This document shows, piece after piece, positions 6,265-14,800 of a stretch of DNA of 18,268 nucleotides. Location: the NCBI GenBank assembly GCA_045534635.1, contig JAZSKB010000033.1, forward strand, positions 1-18,268, written 5' to 3'. The notes below the pieces were generated by a model that saw nothing but the letters and a program-made list of their open reading frames with translations, searched no databases and had not been told where the DNA came from. The stretch comes from UBA1205 sp045534635. Its GTDB lineage: Bacteria; Bacteroidota; Bacteroidia; Bacteroidales; WCHB1-69. The translations under genes and the position numbers were made by a program. Position 1 is the first letter of the stretch, and each line of letters starts with the position of its first letter.

Positions 6265-7641
6265 TTAAATCATTTTTTCAGGTCTTACCCAATTGTCAAA
6301 ATCTTCCTCTGTAAGTAATTGTAATTCAATAGCGGCTTGTTTTAGAGAAAGATTATTATTGAAAGCGTGTTGAGCAATTTTTGCTGCATTGTAGTACCCA
6401 ATATGAGGATTGAGTGCGGTAACCAACATTAATGAATTATTAAGATGTTGATTAATGTTTGATGTATTGGCAGTGATACCATTGATACATTTTGTTGTGA
6501 AATTTTTACAAATTTCGGCTAACAATTCAGCAGATTGAAGGCTATTGTATGCAATTACCGGCATAAAAACATTGAGTTGTAGATGTCCTTGCATTCCAGC
6601 AATTCCAATAGTGGTATCGTTTCCGATGATTTGGGCACAAACCATTGTAGCCGCTTCGCATTGAGTAGGATTGACTTTTCCCGGCATAATAGAAGACCCT
6701 GGCTCGTTTTGAGGTAAATTAATTTCACCGAATCCACATCGAGGACCTGATGCCAAAAGTCGAATATCATTGGCAATTTTGGTTAAACTAATTGCAATTT
6801 GCTTCATAGCAGAAGAGCATTCAACAAAAGCATCGTGAGAAGCCATAGCCTCAAATTTATTGTTTGCTGCTACAAAATCATATCCTGTAATCGTGTTGAT
6901 ATGAGATGTTGTTAGTTTATCGTAACCTTGAGGCGTATTGAGTCCAGTACCGACAGCCGTTCCTCCGATAGGTAAAATTTTCAAGTGTTCTAAACTATTT
7001 TCAAGAGCTTTGATACCAAAATTTATTTGACATTCAAATGTTTCAAATTCATCGCCGAGACGTAATGGAGTTGCATCCATAAGGTGAGTACGTCCAATTT
7101 TGATAATATCTGCAAATTCTTGTTTTTTTTGAGCAAAAGCAAGACTAAGTAATTTTAAATTTGGTAAAGTATTTTCTATTAATTCTTTGTACAAAGCAAT
7201 TCGCATAGCAGTAGGAAATACATCGTTGGTAGATTGTGATTTATTCACATCGTCGTTGGCAGAAATAAATTTTTTCTCACAAGAGAGTTTGCCACCACGT
7301 AATACTTCTGCTCTATTGGCAATAACTTCGTTGATGTTCATATTGGTTTGTGTACCAGAACCAGTTTGCCAAACTAACAACGGAAAACTATCAGAAAGTT
7401 GTCCTGCGAGTATTTCGTTACAAACTTGGGCTATTAATTGTTGTTTTTCTGTTGGTAAAACGCCTAATTCAGCGTTGGCAGTAGCTGCTGCTTTTTTTAT
7501 GATTGCCAATGCTTGTATAATAGGTTGAGGCATTGTGATATTACCTATTTGAAAATTGTTGATAGAACGTTGTGTTTGGGCACCCCAATACACATTGTCA
7601 GCAACTGCTACTTCACCCATGGTATCTTTTTCTATTCTCAT
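6265..7641 (-). CDS. fumC: Fumarate hydratase class II
   Basis: A 458-residue cytoplasmic, iron-independent fumarase that reversibly hydrates fumarate to L-malate. It belongs to the aspartase/fumarase superfamily, forming a homotetramer with composite active sites. Visible signatures are the N-terminal MGEVAVADNVYWGAQTQR-like segment, GSGTQTNMN (about residue 95), RTHLMDATPL with His186, TAVGTGLN, and the mobile loop GSSIMPGKVNP with Ser316/Ser317. The C-terminal region, including the NSLMLVTALNPHIGY segment, is complete, and the length matches the family (about 460). It is last in the seven-gene leftward run, 6 bp after the PorZ-like gene. An independent promoter is not visible, so it is probably co-transcribed with T9SS genes. 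It is 6 bp from the convergent gene's stop. Confidence 0.96.
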   Translation of the reverse strand: MRIEKDTMGEVAVADNVYWGAQTQRSINNFQIGNITMPQPIIQALAIIKKAAATANAELGVLPTEKQQLIAQVCNEILAGQLSDSFPLLVWQTGSGTQTNMNINEVIANRAEVLRGGKLSCEKKFISANDDVNKSQSTNDVFPTAMRIALYKELIENTLPNLKLLSLAFAQKKQEFADIIKIGRTHLMDATPLRLGDEFETFECQINFGIKALENSLEHLKILPIGGTAVGTGLNTPQGYDKLTTSHINTITGYDFVAANNKFEAMASHDAFVECSSAMKQIAISLTKIANDIRLLASGPRCGFGEINLPQNEPGSSIMPGKVNPTQCEAATMVCAQIIGNDTTIGIAGMQGHLQLNVFMPVIAYNSLQSAELLAEICKNFTTKCINGITANTSNINQHLNNSLMLVTALNPHIGYYNAAKIAQHAFNNNLSLKQAAIELQLLTEEDFDNWVRPEKMI

Positions 7642-7647
7642 ATATAA

Positions 7648-9987
7648 TTATTTGATAAATAATATTTTACCTGCTTTTTTTAATTTCATTTTATTGCCAC
7701 CACTAACAAAGACATAATAAACTCCAGTAGCAACTTTTTGACCATCGAAACGTTTTCCGTCCCATACGGCAGTACCGCCATTAGAGCGGGTGCGATATAC
7801 TAAATTTCCTTGAGCATCAGTGATTTTTACTTCAGAATCTTCAACTAAACCGCTAATAGAAATATATCCTTGGTAATTACCACGAACAGGATTAGGAAAT
7901 ATCTTTAAATTACTTTGGTCTTCATTGCCATCGGTAGCAGTATATCGAAATGATATTAATCCTTTGTCTGTCGCAAAATAAACTTCTCCACTATACCCAT
8001 CAATAGCAATATCTAATATAGTATTTGATAATAAAGGACTATTTTCGGTAGTAAAATGTAGAATTTCGTCGCGGGCATCTTCAGAGAGTAAGAATACCCC
8101 AGCATTTTCAGTGCCTATCCATTTTCTATTACCTCCGTCAACACAAATACTACGAATAGTTTCAGATTTAAGAACGAGTTCTACAAGTGTATCCAATCCT
8201 GTAATAGTTTGGACAGCAATAGGAGAGGGGACAATGTTTGCATTTGACATTAATTGAGCAGGGGAATGATATACTTTTAACCCAGCGTTGGTGCCAATCC
8301 ATATTTTACCATTATGGTCTTCTGCAATATCGTAAATATAATCGAAAGGTCCATTTTCTGCAGATAAATTAGTATTAAGTTCTATCCATTGGTCATCAGA
8401 TGCGTCAAGAGGCGTATTTTTATTGTCAAATAGAATTAAAGATTGTTCCCTATTATATATTATCCATAAAATTCCTCGAGAATCACAAAAAACATTATAT
8501 ATATAAGGAATGCCATTAAATGGGATAGAATACGATTTCCATTTTTCGTCTTTTGTCAAAACTAACAATGGTTTAGATGAGGAATAATTGCTTAACCATA
8601 AATGTTGATTAATATCGAAATCTAAAGACATTGTGGCAAGTCTTTGCGTGTCTAATTCAAATTTCTGTAAAGGAGAATTGGTATTGTCGAAAATGTTACA
8701 AATTGTTCCATTTTTTATTTTTACCAATCCTTTCACGAGAGAAGTAGCAAAAACAATAGAAGTATCGTAAGGAGCAATTTTTATATCAATAAGGTCGGAA
8801 ACAGATTTTTTATCTAAAAAGTTGTCAATAATTTCCCATTTATTTTTTTGTAATACAGAACTTTTTCCCGATAACCATAATGGTCTCCAATCGCTGTGTC
8901 CACCATGAGCAATGGCTAATTTTCCTTTTTTCCAATCCATTCTCCAAACAGTATTTTGTGCAGGAGTTGAAATAGTGATAGGGTGCCAATAATCATTGTA
9001 CCATTCTACTAATCCTCTATAATAACTTGCGATAAATATATCTTTTCCGTCGTAAGCAATGTCAATAGGTTTTATCCATATATTATCGCCTTCCATGTTT
9101 TTTGAAAAATTGTTAAGATTATCTTTGCTCCATATTTCAAATTTATTATTATAACAAATTGTAAGATAATTTTCTTGAATTTTCATAGTAGAACAAGAAG
9201 CGGTATCGAAATCATCGTGGATTTGCCATTGATTGTTTTTGTTGACATATATTTTATTGAAGGAAGTGTCTTTTTGTACAATTTGTGCTGCACAAAATAA
9301 TATATTGTCAAGAGCAGCGATATTTGTAAAGATGTGTTTTGTTGTATCAAAAAATTCTTGATTCCAAGTAGAGAAATCGTTTATTTGGCTGAAATTTAAT
9401 TTATTACTAAAAATAGCATTAGATGTAACAGCATAAACACTATCACGGCAAATGGTTAAATTTAGCACAGGATATTGTATATCATTTTCTTCAAAACGCC
9501 AAGTATCGCTGATAATTTTTTTATCTAAATTGATACAAACAATTCCGAAATCACAAGCCAAATAAGCAAAATTGCCATGACAATAAATACTATTGATATT
9601 TTTGCTTCCTGTAATTTGTTTGGTGTATAATTCAGGAATATTGAAAATAGAGCCATTGTGGTAAATATCAATATTAGAGTTTTCGTATGCGATAATAAGT
9701 GCATTTTTTTGTTCAGATGTAGCGATACAAGCAATAGAAACATCGCTAAATCCTTGTGTTTTATCTAAATATTGAATAGTATTTTCTGTTCTATCAATGT
9801 AAAACACTGCACGTTCTCCAGCAAAGAATAATTTATCATCTAATAGAAAAACATTTTTTCCAATTTCATAATTGAAATGAGTTTGCCAACTACCAATAGA
9901 GATGTTAGATTGTGCTGAGGTTTTAAACATACTAATAATTAGTATATTTAAAAATAATAATTTTATATATGTTTTTTTTCTTACCAT
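7648..9987 (-). CDS. porZ: PorZ-like T9SS attachment-complex protein
   Basis: A 779-residue exported protein whose length matches PorZ of Porphyromonas gingivalis (about 776). It has a signal peptide at 1-26 (MVRKK, hydrophobic core, TSAQS). Residues about 30-690 look like two seven-bladed beta-propellers. The family's start IGSWQTHFNY is at about 31-40, and later blades carry regulator-propeller motifs (GKIWIGTNAGLKVY, NRKWIGTENAGVFLL). Residues 694-779 form a type A T9SS sorting domain (IFPNP, a WDGK segment, GVYYVFV, a basic end ILFIK). In P. gingivalis PorZ sits on the cell surface with PorU, PorV and PorQ and delivers anionic LPS to the PorU sortase. Its place in one operon with porV2/porU2-like genes and an LPS-core phosphatase supports the same role. 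A generic propeller-containing surface protein is the alternative. Confidence 0.85.
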   Translation of the reverse strand: MVRKKTYIKLLFLNILIISMFKTSAQSNISIGSWQTHFNYEIGKNVFLLDDKLFFAGERAVFYIDRTENTIQYLDKTQGFSDVSIACIATSEQKNALIIAYENSNIDIYHNGSIFNIPELYTKQITGSKNINSIYCHGNFAYLACDFGIVCINLDKKIISDTWRFEENDIQYPVLNLTICRDSVYAVTSNAIFSNKLNFSQINDFSTWNQEFFDTTKHIFTNIAALDNILFCAAQIVQKDTSFNKIYVNKNNQWQIHDDFDTASCSTMKIQENYLTICYNNKFEIWSKDNLNNFSKNMEGDNIWIKPIDIAYDGKDIFIASYYRGLVEWYNDYWHPITISTPAQNTVWRMDWKKGKLAIAHGGHSDWRPLWLSGKSSVLQKNKWEIIDNFLDKKSVSDLIDIKIAPYDTSIVFATSLVKGLVKIKNGTICNIFDNTNSPLQKFELDTQRLATMSLDFDINQHLWLSNYSSSKPLLVLTKDEKWKSYSIPFNGIPYIYNVFCDSRGILWIIYNREQSLILFDNKNTPLDASDDQWIELNTNLSAENGPFDYIYDIAEDHNGKIWIGTNAGLKVYHSPAQLMSNANIVPSPIAVQTITGLDTLVELVLKSETIRSICVDGGNRKWIGTENAGVFLLSEDARDEILHFTTENSPLLSNTILDIAIDGYSGEVYFATDKGLISFRYTATDGNEDQSNLKIFPNPVRGNYQGYISISGLVEDSEVKITDAQGNLVYRTRSNGGTAVWDGKRFDGQKVATGVYYVFVSGGNKMKLKKAGKILFIK

Positions 9988-9996
9988 AAATATTTT

Positions 9997-10518
9997 TTAC
10001 CAATGAAAAGCGTTATCTTTAAACCATTTATCTTGAGCCCGTAGAGTTTGTTCTATAATATCTCTTACACACCCTTCACCACCATTTTTGATAGAAATAT
10101 AATCGGCGATATTTTGTATTTCTGTTGCAGCATCTGCAGGGCAAACTTTCAAACCTGCCATAAGCATAACTTTATAATCGGGAATATCATCTCCAACGTA
10201 AACAATGTTTTCGGCGAGAAGCTGCTTCTTGTCCATATATTCTTTTAAAGTGATTGTTTTGTCTGCACATTGTAGATAGATGTCAATATTGTTAAAACCT
10301 TTATAGCGTAAAATCATACTTTCGGAATATCCTCCAGAAATAATACAAACGTTATAACCTTGTTTTAGTGCGTATTGCATTGCATAACCATCTTTTGTAT
10401 CCGTCATTCTTAATTGGTCACCGTCAGAAGTTACAAGTACTTTTCCATTGGAAAGTACTCCATCAAAATCAAATACAAAGGTTGTTATTTTATTTAATTT
10501 TTCTTTGTAATTTTTCAT
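9997..10518 (-). CDS. kdsC: KDO-8-phosphate phosphatase (KdsC-like HAD hydrolase)
   Basis: A 173-residue cytoplasmic C0-type (capless) HAD phosphatase, matching the KdsC/YrbI family in length. Family members remove phosphate from 3-deoxy-D-manno-octulosonate 8-phosphate to give KDO for the LPS inner core. Motif I is DFDGVLSNG with nucleophile Asp17 and acid/base Asp19 (the family usually has DVDGVLTDG). Motif II is Ser61 in ISGG, the lysine motif is Lys87, and motif III is GDDIPD with Asp110/Asp111/Asp114. The long beta-hairpin segment with DTKDG (40-44), which reaches into the neighbouring subunit in the tetramer, is present. It lies 9 bp before porZ and 6 bp after the DUF2520 gene. Other small-molecule phosphatase activity cannot be excluded. 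Confidence 0.9.
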   Translation of the reverse strand: MKNYKEKLNKITTFVFDFDGVLSNGKVLVTSDGDQLRMTDTKDGYAMQYALKQGYNVCIISGGYSESMILRYKGFNNIDIYLQCADKTITLKEYMDKKQLLAENIVYVGDDIPDYKVMLMAGLKVCPADAATEIQNIADYISIKNGGEGCVRDIIEQTLRAQDKWFKDNAFHW

Positions 10519-10524
10519 GATTAA

Positions 10525-11295
10525 TTATTTATTTTGTTGTTCTTGAATGATTTGTGATAAAAAACGATATAAATTTCTTTGATTATCGTTGTTCAACATT
10601 GCAATATGTTTATTGATAATAGTCCAATCTTTACGAGCCGCAGGACCTGTTTGTGCTTCTCGAGGAGATAATTTGTCCATTTTGATAGCGGTTTCTTTTA
10701 TTAGTGGTTTTATAAGGTCAAAATTCAAATTTTTTCGTGTCAAAATCTCTTCCGCCATTCCATATAAAGCATTGGTAAAATTACCGGCGAAAACACCTGC
10801 TAAATGTAAATTAGCCCTTTGATTCATATCTAAAAAATGAACATTAGAACTGATTTTATTTGCTATATTTGTTAATATTTCAAGTGTGGAATTGTTTGCC
10901 GCTTCTAAACAAATGGGGATATTATCAAATTGAATATCTTGTTTTTTATTAAAAGTTTGAAAAGGATACAAAACCCCATAATTATCTGTGATAGTATTCA
11001 ATATTGTAGAATCTAAACAGCCAGCGGTATGAACAAAAATTGATTCACTTTTGGGAAGTTGAGCAATAAAATTCAAATAGACATCATCTTTTAATGATAA
11101 AATATTGACATCTGCGTATTGTAAATTGACAATATTATTTGTTGGTTCCGCATTAATTTCGGCTGCCAATTTTTTGGCATTTTCAATATGTTGACTATAG
11201 ACCATTTTTATCTTGTATTGGCATTTGTGCAATTGATGTGCTAAATGCCAAGCAACATTTCCAGAACCAATAATATTTATTGTTAAGTTGTTCAT
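10525..11295 (-). CDS. Rossmann-fold protein with DUF2520 domain
   Basis: A 256-residue cytoplasmic protein. Residues 1 to about 120 form an NAD(P)-binding Rossmann domain with the dinucleotide motif IIGSGNVAWHLA (8-19). They resemble the N-terminal half of F420-dependent NADP reductases and pyrroline-5-carboxylate reductases, including the VHTAGCLD segment. Residues about 130-250 are the helical DUF2520 domain, with ANLHLAGVFAGNF and the conserved TGPAARKDW segment that likely completes the active site. The substrate is unknown; a dehydrogenase or reductase is inferred from the fold. It directly abuts rdgB (no gap) and precedes kdsC by 6 bp, so all three should be made from one message. Confidence 0.88.
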   Translation of the reverse strand: MNNLTINIIGSGNVAWHLAHQLHKCQYKIKMVYSQHIENAKKLAAEINAEPTNNIVNLQYADVNILSLKDDVYLNFIAQLPKSESIFVHTAGCLDSTILNTITDNYGVLYPFQTFNKKQDIQFDNIPICLEAANNSTLEILTNIANKISSNVHFLDMNQRANLHLAGVFAGNFTNALYGMAEEILTRKNLNFDLIKPLIKETAIKMDKLSPREAQTGPAARKDWTIINKHIAMLNNDNQRNLYRFLSQIIQEQQNK

Positions 11296-11871
11296 TTATA
11301 AATTGTTTAAAAAGTTTGATAATTTTGCTAAGGCTTGTCCTCTATGGCTGATATTATTTTTATCTGCTATTGTCATCTCTGCAAAAGAAAGATGATTTCC
11401 TTCAGGAATAAAAATAGGGTCGTAACCAAATCCTTCATTGCCGTGTTTTTCTCTTGAAATATGTCCATTTACACAACCTTCAAATAGAAATTCTTCTCCA
11501 TTGATAATCAAAGCAATGACTGTTCTAAATCGGGCTGTTCGATTGTCAATATTTTGCATTTCGGAAAGCACTTTATTCATATTGTCTTCAAAAGAACAAT
11601 GTTCGCCAGCATATCGAGCCGAGTAAACACCCGGACGTAAATCTAAGGCTTCAATTTCTAAACCCGTGTCATCAGCGAAACAATTTTTTTTAAAACGTTC
11701 ATAAATAAATCTTGCTTTTTGGAGGGCATTTCCTTGTAAGGTTTCTTCCGTTTCAGGAATTTCTTGTTCAAAATCTAATTCTTTTAAAGACATTACTTGA
11801 TGATTTTTTCCCAAAATAGAACGTACTTCTTCTAATTTATGTTGATTGTTGCTTGCAAATATAAAATCCAT
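11296..11871 (-). CDS. rdgB: XTP/dITP diphosphatase (non-canonical purine NTP pyrophosphatase)
   Basis: A 191-residue cytoplasmic enzyme that hydrolyses dITP, XTP and ITP to the monophosphate and pyrophosphate, keeping deaminated purines out of nucleic acids. The Ham1/RdgB signatures are all present: ASNNQHKLEEV (6-16) for triphosphate binding, FADDTGLEIEAL with Asp67/Asp68 (metal and base), PGVYSARYAGE (about 79-89), the EGCVNGHI segment, GFGYDPIF for base recognition, and SHRGQAL near the C-terminus. Length is typical (about 195). It begins 2 bp after the PorU2-like gene and runs directly into the DUF2520 gene. Confidence 0.96.
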   Translation of the reverse strand: MDFIFASNNQHKLEEVRSILGKNHQVMSLKELDFEQEIPETEETLQGNALQKARFIYERFKKNCFADDTGLEIEALDLRPGVYSARYAGEHCSFEDNMNKVLSEMQNIDNRTARFRTVIALIINGEEFLFEGCVNGHISREKHGNEGFGYDPIFIPEGNHLSFAEMTIADKNNISHRGQALAKLSNFLNNL

Positions 11872-11873
11872 AA

Positions 11874-14800
11874 TTATCTTATTATAACCATTTTACCAAA
11901 ATCTTTTTTAAAAGCTTTGCTATTACTTGATTGACTATTGAGTTCTATATCTTTATCATTTATGCGAGTGATAACTCGATATAAATAAATACCATTTGCT
12001 AATAAATCGCCATATTCATCGCGACCGTCCCAAGCATATTCTGTTATATTCTTTCCAATTCTTAATGTCCCAAGTTCTGACATATCAATTTCTTTTACTA
12101 TTTTTCCGCTGATGGTCATAATTTGTATTTTCATATATGTAGGTAATTGGGAACCTGTTAGAGTAAATACAAATTGCGTACGTGTAGAAAATGGATTGGG
12201 ATAGTTATATACTTCTGTAATAGTAGATTTATTGATAACTTTGAATGATATAACGTATGCATTATCTCCAGAAGCATTGTTCGATTTGTCGTTTGCCACT
12301 ACACGTAAAAAATAAGTACCATCTTCGATAAATTGGGCTTCGTAATGGATTTGGCATTTGTTTTTCTCGTTTGCAGGAATAAATTGTAATATTTCCTCAT
12401 TATTTGAAAAAAATGGAACGTATTGGTAATTATCATTGCGGGGAGTTTTGAGATATACTTTTATTTTAGAAGTATCTTTTATATCGTCCATCAATAGAAA
12501 TTTATTTTCATCTTTTACCATTATTTTTATAAATGGCGTTGCTGAAACTAATTCTCCGTCAATGATATGATTACCATCAAATGTAACATCTAAAATAGGA
12601 TTAATACTATCGGTAGTGATATAAAAAGGAACTTCGATATAATTGTTGTAATGATGTTTTTCCAATTGGTCGTTATCGGGATTGTATTCTACGCGTAATA
12701 TTTTGTTTCCAGAAAAAGGGGTGGTAGCAATACTTATTGTATCCGATAAAATTTGATTGGCATAATGTGGGGCAAGTCTTTTGTAGGTAGAAAAAATTTC
12801 GTTATTGTTTTCTAAAATACTGTATTTTACTAAAAGATTGCTCATATCAACGCTACTAATATTTTTTGTTGAAGTGGTCAACAATAGCGTATCACCTTGT
12901 TGAATAGTATCTTTATAAAATGCAAAAGGTGTTGAATAAACTGATGTTTCTGGAATATCTTCGAACATTAGTTGTAATCGTTTGATTTGCGGAATACTAC
13001 GATTATGAATATCTTTTAAGTGAACAACTAAATAAAGATAAGGGTATTTTTGTGCGTCAATAATCTTGTTTAAATCAAATAAATCAGCATTTTCTGGATA
13101 TTTTAAATTACGAAAAATTAATTGTTCGTTTCCATGAATATCTTTACCATAAACATCTATTGTTGCGGTGTCTCCGAGGGTTAAATCATGATTGGCTACT
13201 TCCCAGTGAAAAGATTTCCATTGTTTGGCGGGACCAAATTCTTCTGTAATCATTTTAGCATTACCGATAGCAACTTGATGTTCAACACTGTTCATTATCA
13301 AAAATTGACCATTGTTTGTTCCGACAATTTCTCTAATATTTGGGTCGTTGGCAGAAGCACCTTTTTTACCAAAAATAATATAATTGTTGTTAGGAGTTAA
13401 TGTGCGAATCTGTGTACTTCCGATACTTTCCCAAGCACGATATTGTGTTTCTGTAAACCATTGAGAACCAGTATGATTGATAGACATAATCAATACACGA
13501 TAATTGTTGGGAATATTTTCAAGAAAAATGGCAACATTTTCTCGAGAAATAGAGTCGTCCATATAAAAATTGAAACTATTGGTAGCATATCCGCGACAAA
13601 GTACTTGACCATATTTTCCTACAGAACCGTATGCACTTGTTTCATTATTTATCCAATTTTCTCCTGTAATAGGGTCAATAACAACAATATGTATAAATGG
13701 ACGATTGACCATTACGCATTGTACTTGGTCAAAAATGACATTATTACGTTTGATGTAAACTTCTGTTTCGTTGGCGGCTTGTTCGGACAATGAATTGAAA
13801 AAACGTGTTTTTATGGAATAAGTAAAAACTCCTTGATTGAATGTAAAATTTTGATTGTTTCGATTTTGTTCCATATTGAAAAATTCATTGTCTTTAAATT
13901 GATAAAAATGGGCTTGAGAACTACCTGTTTTACCTAAAATATATTGAAATGAACTTTCTTTCCAAGAAGTGTCATTTTTTTTGTTTACACGCCAATAATA
14001 AACCATACTATCGGAAAGCGAAAAAGGTAATTTCCATTCAACGATACCTGTAGATGATTGTGTTTCATATTGTTGCATAAATGAACTATTGAACATATCA
14101 CAAGTATCTATTTGAATTTGGTAAATACTTGTAGTATCGTAAAAATTTGTTGAGGCTATTAAAGAAATGTTTTTATTGGCAACAATTGCGTATTTATAAG
14201 GATAAATTGGCAAAATGGTAGAGGAGGTAATAGTAAAAGATATTGCAACGCTATTGTTATTTTCGTTTGTTTCTGGAATTTCATTTAGCATATCCAAATG
14301 GATTTTGATTTCATTTTTCCCTGGTGCTAAATCTTTGTTAATTGCAAATTTTACTGAAAATTGATTTTGAAAAGCGGTTGAGGCTAATCGAACATAAATA
14401 TTTTCTGAGGTTCCATTGGGAAAAATATGTTCTATGGCTACATAAAAAGAATCGGTTGTAATTTTCCCTTGATTGGTAAAGGTAATATCTATCGTAAAAC
14501 TATCCAATTCTGTTCCTATACTTTCTGGAGATATTTGTATATCATTGTTCGACAATGTAAAATCTGGTTTATCGGAAGGGGTAACAATTAAGCAAGGATC
14601 TCCATGAAGTGTGTAATCCATTTTATCTTTTCCATATAAATTGGTAGTTGCTTTAATTGCTTTTTGTAAGCAATATCCAATTGATTTTCCGTAACTTTCG
14701 TTGGTGATATGGTTGTAAAATGCTCCACAAGTAGAATTTAAATACAAACTATTCCCAACACCAGAAGGAGAGATGTAAGCAATAGCCCCTTTATTAGGAA

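Noticed and set aside
13443..13793. Rightward 116-residue frame inside the sortase gene
   Set aside because: It is an antisense shadow of a well-supported 1662-residue gene, with no promoter or recognisable domain; the same applies to the other antisense frames across 7187-17555.
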